A DNA stretch of 64,000 bases from Deferribacter desulfuricans SSM1 (GTDB lineage Bacteria; Chrysiogenota; Deferribacteres; Deferribacterales; Deferribacteraceae), in contig NC_013939.1 of assembly GCF_000010985.1 (NCBI RefSeq), positions 649,501-713,500 on the forward strand, written 5' to 3'. The number at the start of each line of letters is the position of its first letter. Within the stretch, counting starts at the first letter, position 1. The position numbers and the translations under genes were made by a program. A model generated the notes under the pieces. That model was given only the letters and a program-made list of their open reading frames with translations, searched no databases and was not told the origin of the DNA. Positions 1 through 8,387 of this stretch are shown piece after piece.

Positions 1-645
1 ATGAACTTAAAGATTAAATATAAGACAGTCCAGGAATATAATAAAGAATTTCTAAAAACAATTGGTATATCTGAAGATGTTTTGAAACGAGATGGCTGCT
101 ATGTATTCCCTGTGAAAAAGGGGATGTATCCACAGGCTGAAGGTAAAGAGTTGAAATTTAGAACAATGAGTAGAAAGATAGAGTTGTATAGTAAATTCCT
201 TGATAGGCTTGGATTTGATCCCATCCCTAAATATACCAAAGCTCCTAATCCTGCACCGGATGAATTTAGACTACTATTTGGTAGAATGAGTTATCATACA
301 CATGCAAGGACACAAAATAACAGGTGGCTTTTAGCATTGCATAATTTTGATGTGAAATTATGGATACATCCAAAGAGGGCTGCTCAGCTGGGTATTACAG
401 ATGGAGCAAAAGTAAGAATCAGAAAAGGGGACAAGGTGTCAGATGAGCTTACAGCATATGTAACAGATCTCATCCATCCTGAATGTATATTTATCCCTCA
501 TGGATTTGGTAGATTTTCAAAGTTTATGAAGTATGCATATGAGATGAAAGGAGCATCTGATGCTGAGTTTTGTTCAAATGGTGTTGATCCTATTAGTGGT
601 GCGGCTGCATTTCATAATGGCTTTGTAAAAGTGGAAAGAGTGTAG
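1..645 (+). CDS. Molybdopterin oxidoreductase catalytic subunit, C-terminal part (5' truncated)
   Basis: Only the last 214 residues are inside the window; family members are normally over 700 residues, so the ATG at position 1 is probably internal. The visible part is the C-terminal molybdopterin-dinucleotide-binding domain: a stretch around residues 88-110 (LLFGRMSYHTHARTQNN) and the following HPKRAAQLGITDGAKVRI segment are the usual cofactor-cradling and beta-barrel elements of PsrA/PhsA/TtrA-type enzymes. It is followed 9 bp later by a four-cluster ferredoxin subunit and an NrfD-type membrane anchor, so it is the catalytic subunit of a three-subunit quinol-linked complex. Polysulfide/thiosulfate reductase is the likeliest role by architecture, but arsenate or tetrathionate as substrate cannot be excluded from this fragment. 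Confidence 0.85.
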   Translation: MNLKIKYKTVQEYNKEFLKTIGISEDVLKRDGCYVFPVKKGMYPQAEGKELKFRTMSRKIELYSKFLDRLGFDPIPKYTKAPNPAPDEFRLLFGRMSYHTHARTQNNRWLLALHNFDVKLWIHPKRAAQLGITDGAKVRIRKGDKVSDELTAYVTDLIHPECIFIPHGFGRFSKFMKYAYEMKGASDAEFCSNGVDPISGAAAFHNGFVKVERV

Positions 646-654
646 GGGTGAATT

Positions 655-1230
655 ATGAGTAAAAAAGAAAAATATGTAATGCTTTATTTGATTGATAGAT
701 GTATTGATTGTAAAGCATGTATGGTTGCATGCAAAGCTCAATGGAGTGTACCAGAGGATCACTTCAGAACGCATGTCGATGAAAAATTTGATATTGTAGA
801 TGAAATAAATAGAGAATCTAGGATGTATTTTTTACCATCACAATGTAACCATTGTGATGATCCTCCTTGCGTGCACGTATGTCCAACAAAAGCAAGTCAT
901 AAAAGAGATGATGGCATTGTGTATATTGATAGAGGACGTTGTATAGGCTGTAAGTACTGTATAGTATCTTGCCCCTATGATGCTAGGTTCTTTAATGAGG
1001 AGCTTGGAGTAGCAGAGAAATGTACATTTTGTTTGCCGAGGATAAAAGAAGGTTTTGAGCCGGCATGTGTGCACACCTGTTTAAGTAGAACAAGGATTTT
1101 TGGTGATATAAACGATCCAGAAAGCGAAGTGAGTCAGGTATTGAAGGAAGCGATAAAACGTAAGGATAAGATATGGAAACTGAGAGAAGATTTAGGTACA
1201 GAGCCTAATATTTATTATATAAAATCGTAG
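655..1230 (+). CDS. 4Fe-4S ferredoxin electron-transfer subunit (PsrB/PhsB/NrfC type)
   Basis: 191 residues with four cysteine clusters: CIDCKACMVAC near residue 18, CNHCDDPPCVHVCP near 64, CIGCKYCIVSCP near 99, and CTFC...CVHTC near 124-143. This is the standard four-cubane wire that passes electrons between an NrfD-type quinol site and a molybdopterin active site. The start ATG at 655 has AGGGGTGA just upstream. It lies 9 bp after the catalytic subunit and 9 bp before the membrane subunit, so all three are one transcription unit. It has no signal peptide of its own, which fits co-export with the molybdoenzyme. Confidence 0.93.
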   Translation: MSKKEKYVMLYLIDRCIDCKACMVACKAQWSVPEDHFRTHVDEKFDIVDEINRESRMYFLPSQCNHCDDPPCVHVCPTKASHKRDDGIVYIDRGRCIGCKYCIVSCPYDARFFNEELGVAEKCTFCLPRIKEGFEPACVHTCLSRTRIFGDINDPESEVSQVLKEAIKRKDKIWKLREDLGTEPNIYYIKS

Positions 1231-1239
1231 GAGGAGAGT

Positions 1240-2127
1240 ATGGTACTTCAAGAAGCTTTTGAATGGCAAATTGCGTTGTATCTCTTTTTAGGAGGGGTAG
1301 GTGCAGGGGCTATCCTAAGTGCAGTTATTGTTGATTTTTATGATAGAGAGAAATATTTGGCTTATATCAAGGGTGCATCCCTTGTAGGTATGCCTGCGGT
1401 GTCTATAGGATGTTTATTTTTGCTGATTGATTTGGGGCAAGGTTTAAAAAAACCATGGTTATTGATCTATCTTTTATCTAACCCTACATCTGCAATTACC
1501 TGGGGTACAGCGATACTATCGTTGTTTATTTTTATTTCCTTGATATATGCTGCGTATAATTTTAATTTTATCAAATTTGGTGGCGGTACATTTGTTAAAA
1601 TAGCGTTGATTTTGTTATGTCTTGGGACAGGTGGCTATACAGGGGTATTACTTGGGTTATTAAAAGCGATTCCTTTGTGGCATCAAACAGCTTTGCCAAT
1701 ACTGTTTATAATTTCAGCTGCATCAACAGGGATATCAGCAGCAGTAATTATGAAAGAGTTGTTTATAAAAGATAAAGGCGAACTTCATATGATTGAAACA
1801 ATGCACTACTATCTTTTATTGATTGAATTTGTAATTGTTTTTGGAATGATTCTGATTGGTTTAAACGGTGTACCAGAGATGGTATATTCTATGAAATTGT
1901 TGTTAGTGGGCAAATATGCATTTCAATTTTGGAGTATGTTTCTAATATTGGGTTTGATATTACCAATTATTGTTTACACTTTTGTGGAATCTAAAAAACT
2001 ACATTTATCTAAAAAGAGTATAGTATTGATTGAAGCTTTAGTCCTTTTAGGTGGTTTTTATTTGAGGTATTTAATAATCCATGCAGGAGCATACACAGAG
2101 AAATTTGTACAGTATATTGGGAGGTAA
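1240..2127 (+). CDS. NrfD/PsrC-family quinone-interacting membrane subunit
   Basis: 295 residues, nearly all hydrophobic, with about eight predicted transmembrane helices, and the family N-terminus EWQIALYLFLGGVGAGA. NrfD/PsrC proteins bind menaquinol in the membrane and feed the ferredoxin subunit. GGAGGAGAGT directly precedes the ATG. Position right after the molybdoenzyme and ferredoxin subunits supports a PsrABC-like complex. Confidence 0.92.
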   Translation: MVLQEAFEWQIALYLFLGGVGAGAILSAVIVDFYDREKYLAYIKGASLVGMPAVSIGCLFLLIDLGQGLKKPWLLIYLLSNPTSAITWGTAILSLFIFISLIYAAYNFNFIKFGGGTFVKIALILLCLGTGGYTGVLLGLLKAIPLWHQTALPILFIISAASTGISAAVIMKELFIKDKGELHMIETMHYYLLLIEFVIVFGMILIGLNGVPEMVYSMKLLLVGKYAFQFWSMFLILGLILPIIVYTFVESKKLHLSKKSIVLIEALVLLGGFYLRYLIIHAGAYTEKFVQYIGR

Positions 2128-2130
2128 ATA

Positions 2131-2466
2131 ATGAGAAGAATAATTGTAGGGATAATTTTATTGGGAGTAATGTTTGTAGGTTTAAATGTTGCGAAAGGTT
2201 ATAGCTCAGATTTGAGTTTAGAGCAGAGTAAGAAGATGATAGAGCTTGGCGAGGAATCTTTGAAAGAAAAGGATATGGCATCAGCGATAATGTATTTTAG
2301 GAGAGCAGTACAGTTTAATCCTTATAATGTAGATGCATGGGAAAAATATGATGAATTAATGAAACTAAGGGCCAAGAATGAACCCATTAAATGGGATAAG
2401 ATACAAGTAAATTGTTCTGGCAGTGGGCAATCCTCCTCTAATGATCCATTTGCTGAATTTGAGTAA
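2131..2466 (+). CDS. Small exported TPR protein, end of the molybdoenzyme operon
   Basis: 111 residues. Residues 1-24 form a signal peptide or single membrane anchor, followed by one clear tetratricopeptide-like repeat (SLKEKDMASAIMYFRRAVQFNPYN). It starts 3 bp after the NrfD stop with its own GGGAGG ribosome site, and a terminator hairpin overlaps its stop, so it is the last gene of the operon. I do not recognise a specific family. A periplasmic assembly or docking role for the reductase is inference from position only. Confidence 0.7.
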   Translation: MRRIIVGIILLGVMFVGLNVAKGYSSDLSLEQSKKMIELGEESLKEKDMASAIMYFRRAVQFNPYNVDAWEKYDELMKLRAKNEPIKWDKIQVNCSGSGQSSSNDPFAEFE

Positions 2467-2497
2467 AGGGAGCCTTTAGGGTTCCCTTTATCTTTTC
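2465..2497 (+). terminator. Rho-independent terminator of the molybdoenzyme operon
   Basis: Ten-bp stem AAAGGGAGCC / GGTTCCCTTT (one G-T wobble) with a 5-nt loop, followed by a T-rich tract. It overlaps the stop codon of the TPR gene. Confidence 0.8.
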
Positions 2498-2540
2498 TAT
2501 TTTATTTACTTTTTTTTTATTTTGTGAGATAAATGCAAAC

Positions 2541-2936
2541 ATGGAATTTAAGAATTTATTGAAGAGGAGAAACTTTTTAAAGCTTATTTTCTTATTGCCA
2601 ATCTATTTTATATATAAGTTTTTAAAAATAGATGCTGCTAAGTCAAATAAGATGGCTATCACTCTGGATTTAAATCAGTTATCTGATAATTCTGTATTAT
2701 TATTAAGAGATGAAAAGGTAGCAGTAGTTAATAAAAATAACAAAGTTTATGCTTTGAGTATAAAATGTACTCATTTGGGTTGCACTTTAAACTCTGATGG
2801 TGAAAAGTTTGTTTGTCCATGTCACGGCAGTAAATTTAGTTTTGATGGCAAAGTATTGCATGGCCCAGCAAATAAAGATTTAAATAAACTTAATTTTAAG
2901 ATTAATAAAAATAAGATTAAAATTTATTTATTATGA
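2541..2936 (+). CDS. Rieske iron-sulfur protein of a bc-type quinol oxidoreductase
   Basis: 131 residues. An N-terminal KRRNFLK motif followed by one hydrophobic helix (about residues 13-28) looks like a Tat-type signal anchor. The 2Fe-2S ligands are in CTHLGC (near residue 77) and CPCHGSKF (near 92), spaced as in Rieske proteins; a GPA turn follows. It transfers electrons from quinol at the Qo site to cytochrome c. It overlaps the next gene (cytochrome b) by 4 bp (ATGA), so the two are translationally coupled. The Shine-Dalgarno sequence is weak. Confidence 0.93.
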   Translation: MEFKNLLKRRNFLKLIFLLPIYFIYKFLKIDAAKSNKMAITLDLNQLSDNSVLLLRDEKVAVVNKNNKVYALSIKCTHLGCTLNSDGEKFVCPCHGSKFSFDGKVLHGPANKDLNKLNFKINKNKIKIYLL

Positions 2937-3556
2937 GTTTTGTTAAAGAGTTTATTAAACACTTATTTCCAAGATTTATTTTAAAAGAAAACCTTAAAAT
3001 AACATATACTTTTTGCCTTGGTGGATTGGCTTTTAGTGCTTTTATAGTTTTAATTGTTACTGGTGTTTTATTAATGTTTTATTATGTACCTCATCCTGAG
3101 CATGCTTATAATTCTATACTCTATCTTGAAGAAAATGTATTTTTGGGAAAATATATTAGAAACTTGCATCGTCTTTCATCTCATGCGTTATTAATTTTAA
3201 TTTTTTTGCACACTGTAAGAGTAGTGCTAACAGGGGCTTTTAAAGTAAGAAGTTATAATTGGATAGTAGGGTTACTATTGATGTTTTTATCTATAGTTGC
3301 TGGTTATACTGGCTATTTACTTCCCATGGATCAGCTTGCTTATTGGGCTACACAAACAGGTATGGAAATTTTAAAGCTTGTGCCTTTGGGTGATGAAATA
3401 GTTAATTTAATTGCTCCAGATGGCGTTGGTGGATTTATGACTTTATCAAGATTTTATACTTTACATATTGTAATTGTACCTATGTCTATTTTTTTGTTAA
3501 GTATGATCCATTTTTACAGAATTAGGAAAGATAAAGGGGTTTTGCCATACTTATGA
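2933..3556 (+). CDS. Cytochrome b, N-terminal (b6-like) subunit
   Basis: 207 residues with four predicted helices. The two heme-ligand pairs are seen: LHRLSSHALLILIFLH (13 residues between histidines) and LHIVIVPMSIFLLSMIH (14 between). This is the spacing of b6-type cytochromes, where the protein is split into separate N- and C-terminal chains. The following gene encodes the C-terminal chain and overlaps by 4 bp. Together with the Rieske protein and tetraheme cytochrome it forms a menaquinol:cytochrome c oxidoreductase. Confidence 0.93.
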   Translation: MSFVKEFIKHLFPRFILKENLKITYTFCLGGLAFSAFIVLIVTGVLLMFYYVPHPEHAYNSILYLEENVFLGKYIRNLHRLSSHALLILIFLHTVRVVLTGAFKVRSYNWIVGLLLMFLSIVAGYTGYLLPMDQLAYWATQTGMEILKLVPLGDEIVNLIAPDGVGGFMTLSRFYTLHIVIVPMSIFLLSMIHFYRIRKDKGVLPYL

Positions 3557-3960
3557 AAAAGGTAAAAAGTGAAGAATATTTTTTCCCTATAATTAAAAAA
3601 TCATTTATGATTTTTTTGATAATTTTAATGGTATTAGCGTATTTTATTGATGCACCTTTACAACCCCCTGCAAATCCAGCAGTAGTGCCAAACCCTTCAA
3701 AATCTGCTTGGTTTTTACTCTGGATGCAGGAATTGGTAAGTTATTCAGGATATATGATATATTTTGTAATTTTTTTGTTTTTATACATGTTATATTTACC
3801 AAAAATTAGAAAAGGCTTTATACCTGAAAACGCAAAATGGTTTCAAAAAGGGTGTACTTTTGAAATAGTAACATTTTTAATAATATTGATGCTTATTAAT
3901 ATATTTACAATTATAGCTTATTATTTTAGGGGACCGTATTGGCAATTAATAGGTTTTTGA
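3553..3960 (+). CDS. Cytochrome b C-terminal subunit (subunit IV-like)
   Basis: 135 residues with about three transmembrane helices. It matches subunit IV of b6f-like complexes by size, by place in the operon and by the loop PPANPAVVPNPSKSAWFLLW. In most bc complexes the Qo site has PEWY at this spot; here the residues read S-A-W-F, so the usual glutamate is absent. It overlaps both neighbours (4 bp upstream, 22 bp downstream). Confidence 0.88.
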   Translation: MKKVKSEEYFFPIIKKSFMIFLIILMVLAYFIDAPLQPPANPAVVPNPSKSAWFLLWMQELVSYSGYMIYFVIFLFLYMLYLPKIRKGFIPENAKWFQKGCTFEIVTFLIILMLINIFTIIAYYFRGPYWQLIGF

Positions 3961-4694
3961 TATTAATAATTTTTGTAGCAATAAATGCTTATTCTGCTGC
4001 AAAATGTGTGAAGTGTCATACTGTTCATTATGAAAAAATCGGCTCATGTAGTGTTTGCCATAGAGGGATAGAAAAATCGAGCAGACAGGATATTGCTCAT
4101 TATAGAATTATTAAAGGTAAATATTCATATTATTTTTTTGATAACTCCACTCGAGTTACCAAAGGTTATGAACTTATTGAGTTAGGTCATTGTAGAAGAT
4201 GTCATATAATAGCTGGGAAGGGGAATTTGTTGGCTATTAATCTTGATTTGAGTTGGAATTACAAAAGTGATGATGAAATTTTTGATAGCATAAAAAAGCC
4301 TAATAATTTTATGCCTGATTTTCGTTTTTCTGATGAACAAATTGTTTATATAATAAATGCCATTTATAATGGGGCAAAAAATAATTTATCTAAAAAGATT
4401 GTTGAAGTTATTCATATTAATAAGGGGGATGAAAAAGAGATTTTTAAAGAAAAATGTGGTGGCTGTCATAAAGTTTTATCAAAAAATAGTGGTCCGCTTG
4501 GAGAAGGGGTTTATGGACCAAATTTATCAGGACTCTTTAGTAAATATTACTACAAAATAAATGATAGATTTTGGGATTATGATTTGTTTAAAAAATGGCT
4601 TAAAAATACAAGAGATGTTAAGAAAAATTCTTTGATGCCAAATTTGATTCTAAAAGATGATGAAATTAAGAAGATTTATCAAGTAATAAAATAG
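3939..4694 (+). CDS. Tetraheme c-type cytochrome of the quinol oxidoreductase operon
   Basis: 251 residues with an N-terminal signal or anchor helix (about residues 5-20) and four CXXCH heme sites: CVKCH at 23, CSVCH at 37, CRRCH near 85 and CGGCH near 172. The last site lies in a cytochrome-c-like domain ending in a methionine-containing loop (NSLMPNLIL). The start is a TTG inside the preceding gene, because no ATG precedes the signal helix. It probably takes electrons from the Rieske protein in the periplasm. Confidence 0.88.
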   Translation: MAINRFLILIIFVAINAYSAAKCVKCHTVHYEKIGSCSVCHRGIEKSSRQDIAHYRIIKGKYSYYFFDNSTRVTKGYELIELGHCRRCHIIAGKGNLLAINLDLSWNYKSDDEIFDSIKKPNNFMPDFRFSDEQIVYIINAIYNGAKNNLSKKIVEVIHINKGDEKEIFKEKCGGCHKVLSKNSGPLGEGVYGPNLSGLFSKYYYKINDRFWDYDLFKKWLKNTRDVKKNSLMPNLILKDDEIKKIYQVIK

Positions 4695-4853
4695 TTGGTG
4701 TTATACAGTAATGGTTGTTCTAGTTTTCCAGATTGCTTCTTCTGCCAATAACGTTAAACTTTGGTAATTATCATTTAGAACTTGTATACTCAAGAAACTA
4801 TAAACTCAACATCTTCCACTAGTAGGTGGGTTTGCAATAACCAAAAATGCAAT

Positions 4854-4910
4854 CATTGCGAGCGTTAGCGAAGCTATTTATTGACTTTAGCAAAATACCA
4901 TTGTGCAATA
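4854..4910. repeat. Two small dispersed repeats in the intergenic gap
   Basis: In the 249-bp gap after the cytochrome, 4854-4882 carries CATTGCGAGCGTTAGCGAAG, the first of at least five ATTGCGAGCG-type copies in this window. 4901-4910 carries TTGTGCAATA, an inverted copy of the TTGCACAATA motif also found near the IS end. No gene is seen in the gap up to the tRNA at 4944. Confidence 0.6.
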
Positions 4911-4943
4911 CTCTTGATTGTATGAAGGATAAACTTTGAAGAA

Positions 4944-5029
4944 TGCCGGAGGCGGGACTCGAACCCGCACAGCCATTTCTGGCCACAGGATCCTTAGTCC
5001 TGCGTGTCTACCAGTTCCACCACCCCGGC
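4944..5029 (-). tRNA. tRNA-Leu, anticodon AAG
   Basis: An 86-nt cloverleaf with a long variable arm typical of leucine tRNA. The acceptor stem is GCCGGGG/CTCCGGC (one G-T pair), the discriminator base is A, and the T arm is GCGGG TTCGAGT CCCGC. The anticodon arm is CAGGA-CTAAGGA-TCCTG, placing T33 before A34-A35-G36, so the anticodon reads AAG (CUU codons). CCA is not encoded. A34 in a leucine tRNA is uncommon in bacteria. Confidence 0.93.
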
Positions 5030-5044
5030 GTTTGACTGAGACCG

Positions 5045-5073
5045 CTTATATTATTTTTAAAAATTTTTGTCAA
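5045..5073 (-). promoter_or_regulatory. Promoter of tRNA-Leu
   Basis: On the minus strand TTGACA (5068-5073), 17 bp, then TATAAG (5045-5050), with the tRNA 5' end about 16 nt further on. It overlaps the very end of the upstream hydrolase gene region. Confidence 0.75.
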
Positions 5074-5074
5074 G

Positions 5075-5623
5075 TTATTTTATCAAAGCCTGAACTTCCT
5101 TAAACTCTTTAGCATCAGACCTTTCAAGTAGTTGAAACAGTACTGTTTCAACCACTGTGATTTTGGCTCCAGCATCTCTCATATACTCTAATCCAAACTT
5201 CCAGTTGTCTTTAAATCTTGAGCAAACTGCATCTGCAACGGTAAAAACATTGTAACCATTCTCCAATAAATCGATTGCTGTTTGCAATACACAAATATGT
5301 GCTTCCATACCTGTTAAAATAACGCTTTTTCTACCCAGGGATTTTAATTTTTCTAAAAATGATTGTTCTTTACAGCAAGAGAAGGTTAATTTTTCTACAT
5401 GTTCATCAGTCAAAAGTTCTTTTAGCTCATCAACAGTTTCACCTAAACCCTTAGTATATTGCTGGGTGTAAATTACTGGAATGTTTAATATTTTAGCAGC
5501 TTTTATTAATATTTGGTTATTTTTTAAAATTTTTTCATAAACTTTCTCTGGCATAATTTTTACTAATTTTTTTTGAATATCCACCACTACTAAAACAGCA
5601 TCATCTCTTTTTAAGCTATACAT
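5075..5623 (-). CDS. Isochorismatase-family cysteine hydrolase (YcaC-like)
   Basis: 182 residues with the isochorismatase fold. The catalytic aspartate lies in AVLVVVDIQ near residue 15, and the nucleophilic cysteine in GMEAHICVLQTA near residue 111, with the non-prolyl cis-peptide context before it. A lysine near residue 79 (VEKLTFSC) probably completes the triad. Length and the AHICVLQTA motif fit the YcaC-like hydrolases of unknown substrate better than nicotinamidases. It starts 13 bp after aconitase, with a GGGGGAG site, so it is likely co-transcribed with it. Confidence 0.85.
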   Translation of the reverse strand: MYSLKRDDAVLVVVDIQKKLVKIMPEKVYEKILKNNQILIKAAKILNIPVIYTQQYTKGLGETVDELKELLTDEHVEKLTFSCCKEQSFLEKLKSLGRKSVILTGMEAHICVLQTAIDLLENGYNVFTVADAVCSRFKDNWKFGLEYMRDAGAKITVVETVLFQLLERSDAKEFKEVQALIK

Positions 5624-5636
5624 TTGCTCCCCCTTT

Positions 5637-8267
5637 TTATTTTTTTACTATATTTCTTAATACAAAAGGCAAGATACCATCATTTATAAAATATTCCACT
5701 TCTATGTCTGTATCAAGTCTTGCAATAACTGGAAATTCTACAGTCTTATCATCCTTTTTTGCTACTATTGTTAGTTGTTTTTTAGGTTGTATATTTTCGA
5801 TACCTAAAATATCTATCTGCTCACTTCCTGTAATACAATATTTTTCATATGAATCACCAGGTAAAAATTGTAAAGGCAAAACACCTATCCCAATTAGATT
5901 GCTGCGATGTATCCTCTCAAAAGATTCTGCTATTACAGCTTTTATACCAAGAAGCTTTGTTCCTTTTGCTGCCCAATCTCTTGAAGAGCCAGATCCATAT
6001 TCCTTTTTAGCAAAAACTACAAGAGGAGTACCTTCAGAAATGTATTTCATAGCAGCATCGTAAATAAACATCTCCTCATTTTCTTGATACTTAATTGTAA
6101 AACTACCTTCTTTACCTTTTAACATCAAATTTTTTACCCTCACATTACCAAAAGTTCCCCTTATCATTACTTCGTGATTGCCTCTTCTTGAACCATATGT
6201 ATTAAAATCTTTTACATCAACCCCTTTACTTAACAGATATTTACCGGCTGGATAATCTGCTCTGATGGCGCCGGCTGGTGAAATATGATCTGTAGTAACT
6301 GTGTCTCCTAATAATAGAAGTATTCTTGCATTTTTTATATCTTTTGGTGGCTCTAAATCGATTGAGAAGTTATCAAAATAGGGGGGCTTTTTAATATAGG
6401 TTGACTTTTCATCCCATTCAAAAGTTTTAGAAGTGTTTATATGGATTTCATTCCAATGTTTATCCCCTTTATCAATATCTTTATACTCTTTTTCATAATC
6501 AGATTTTGTTAGAGATGTTGATAACAGTTTGTCTATTTCTTCATTTGTTGGCCATATATCTTTGAGATATACAGCTTCACCGTTTGGATCATATCCGATG
6601 GGTTCTTTATCAAAATCAATATCTATTCTGCCAGCTATGGCGTATGCAACTACTAAAATAGGTGATGCAAGAAAGTTTGTTTTTACTTTATTATGAATTC
6701 TGGCTTCAAAGTTTCTGTTACCAGATAAAACGGAAGCAACTGTTAATTTATTATCATCAATAGCCTTTTCTATCTCATTTGGTAATGGTCCGCTGTTTCC
6801 GATACAGGTGGTGCAACCGTAAGCAGTAACATGAAATCTTAAAGCTTCAAGATATGGTAACAAATTACATTTTTGCAAATAATCGGTTACAACTTTAGAA
6901 CCGGGTGCTAAAGATGTTTTTACATAAGGTTTTGTAGTTAGCCCTTTTTCCACAGCTTTTTTAGCTAAAAGACCTGCACCAATCATAACTTTCGGATTTG
7001 AAGTATTTGTACATGATGTAATTGCTGCTATTACCACCGAGCCATCTTCAATGGTTACTTTTTCATTATTATTGAAGATTCCTGTTTTTTTCTTATCTGG
7101 ATTGATTTCTTTAAACTTCTCTTTTAAATCTGTTAAAAATATTTTATCATGGGGTCTTGATGGACCAGCTACAACAGGTTTAACTTTTGAAAGATCAAAT
7201 TCTAAAATATCAGTATAATTAATAGTATCCCAATTTTCTCCAAAGAATAAATTTTCTTTAGCATAATTTATCATTAATTTTGCATCTTCTTCTCTGTTTG
7301 TTAAAACAAGATATTCAGCTGTTTTTTCATCCATAGGGAAATATGTAGCTGTTGAGCCATTTTCTGGACTCATATTTGATATAGTAGCTCTATCAGGAAC
7401 TGAAAGGGTTTTTATACTATCACCCAAAAACTCAACAAATTTTTCTACTACACCATATTTTCTCAAAAATTCAGTTAAGGACAATACCAGGTCAGTTGTC
7501 GTAGTATATGGCTGTAATTCCCCCAAAAGGTGCACACCTATTACCTGAGGAATACTAAGGTAATAGGGCTGTCCAAGCATCACAGCTTCTGCTTCTATAC
7601 CACCAACTCCCCATGAGAGTACTCCGATACCGTTTACCATAGGCGTGTGGGAATCTGTCCCAATTACAGTATCTGGAAAAGCAATAGTTTTTCCGTCAAT
7701 TATTGAAGTTTTAATAGGTCTTGATAAATATTCTAAATTTATTTGGTGACAAATACCATTGTTTGGTGGAATTACTCTAAAATTGTTAAAAGATTGTTGA
7801 GCCCATTTTAAAACTTTGTATCTTTCTTTATTCCTTTCAAATTCTTTTTCGACATTTTTTGCCAGAGAATAAGATGTGCCAAAATAATCTATTTGTACAG
7901 AGTGATCAATAATGAGGTCAGTCTGTACAGTAGGATTTACATTTTCTGGTGATACACCAAGTTTTAGTGCTGCATCTCTCAACGCTGCTAAATCAACAAC
8001 AGCAGGGACCCCAGTAAAATCTTGCATTAAAACTCTTGATGGGAAATAAGGTAGTTCAATTTTTTCGGTGTTTTTTGGATCCCAGTTTAGTATCGCATCT
8101 ATGTGGTCTTTTTTAACTATTTTTCCATCGTAGTTTCTTAATAGGTTTTCTAGTAGCACTCTGATGGTAAAAGGTAGTTTTTCTACTTTTTTTTCTTTGT
8201 TTAACTGTTTTAAATTAATATAGTAAAAGTTACTGTTTTTAAATTTTGATAAAACTTCATTTTGCAT
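5637..8267 (-). CDS. acnA: Aconitate hydratase A
   Basis: About 876 residues, the length of bacterial aconitase A/IRP-type proteins. It interconverts citrate and isocitrate in the TCA cycle. The [4Fe-4S] ligands are in SCTNTSNP and GCTTCIGNSGPL; the C-terminal swivel domain has GRRGNHEVMIRGTF and GSGSSRDWAAKG. Two in-frame ATGs lie at the start (8273 and 8267). AGGAGG ends only 1 nt before the first but 7 nt before the second, so 8267 is the better start. An XRE-cupin regulator is transcribed divergently 120 bp away, and a YcaC-like hydrolase follows. Confidence 0.96.
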   Translation of the reverse strand: MQNEVLSKFKNSNFYYINLKQLNKEKKVEKLPFTIRVLLENLLRNYDGKIVKKDHIDAILNWDPKNTEKIELPYFPSRVLMQDFTGVPAVVDLAALRDAALKLGVSPENVNPTVQTDLIIDHSVQIDYFGTSYSLAKNVEKEFERNKERYKVLKWAQQSFNNFRVIPPNNGICHQINLEYLSRPIKTSIIDGKTIAFPDTVIGTDSHTPMVNGIGVLSWGVGGIEAEAVMLGQPYYLSIPQVIGVHLLGELQPYTTTTDLVLSLTEFLRKYGVVEKFVEFLGDSIKTLSVPDRATISNMSPENGSTATYFPMDEKTAEYLVLTNREEDAKLMINYAKENLFFGENWDTINYTDILEFDLSKVKPVVAGPSRPHDKIFLTDLKEKFKEINPDKKKTGIFNNNEKVTIEDGSVVIAAITSCTNTSNPKVMIGAGLLAKKAVEKGLTTKPYVKTSLAPGSKVVTDYLQKCNLLPYLEALRFHVTAYGCTTCIGNSGPLPNEIEKAIDDNKLTVASVLSGNRNFEARIHNKVKTNFLASPILVVAYAIAGRIDIDFDKEPIGYDPNGEAVYLKDIWPTNEEIDKLLSTSLTKSDYEKEYKDIDKGDKHWNEIHINTSKTFEWDEKSTYIKKPPYFDNFSIDLEPPKDIKNARILLLLGDTVTTDHISPAGAIRADYPAGKYLLSKGVDVKDFNTYGSRRGNHEVMIRGTFGNVRVKNLMLKGKEGSFTIKYQENEEMFIYDAAMKYISEGTPLVVFAKKEYGSGSSRDWAAKGTKLLGIKAVIAESFERIHRSNLIGIGVLPLQFLPGDSYEKYCITGSEQIDILGIENIQPKKQLTIVAKKDDKTVEFPVIARLDTDIEVEYFINDGILPFVLRNIVKK

Positions 8268-8289
8268 AATCATACCTCCTTAATTGTAT

Positions 8290-8317
8290 ATTATAGCATT
8301 TTATCTTTAAAAATCAA
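8290..8317 (-). promoter_or_regulatory. Promoter of acnA
   Basis: Minus-strand TTGATT (8312-8317), 16-bp spacer, TATAAT (8290-8295), about 22 nt before the chosen start. Confidence 0.65.
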
Positions 8318-8324
8318 AAATATA

Positions 8325-8354
8325 TTGACAAACAATATTATATTCAGTTAAACT
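8325..8354 (+). promoter_or_regulatory. Promoter of the XRE-cupin regulator
   Basis: TTGACA (8325-8330), 18-bp spacer, TAAACT (8349-8354). It is back-to-back with the acnA promoter, so a regulator bound here could affect both. Confidence 0.5.
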
Positions 8355-8387
8355 AAACAAAATAAAACAATCATTAACGGGTGATGT

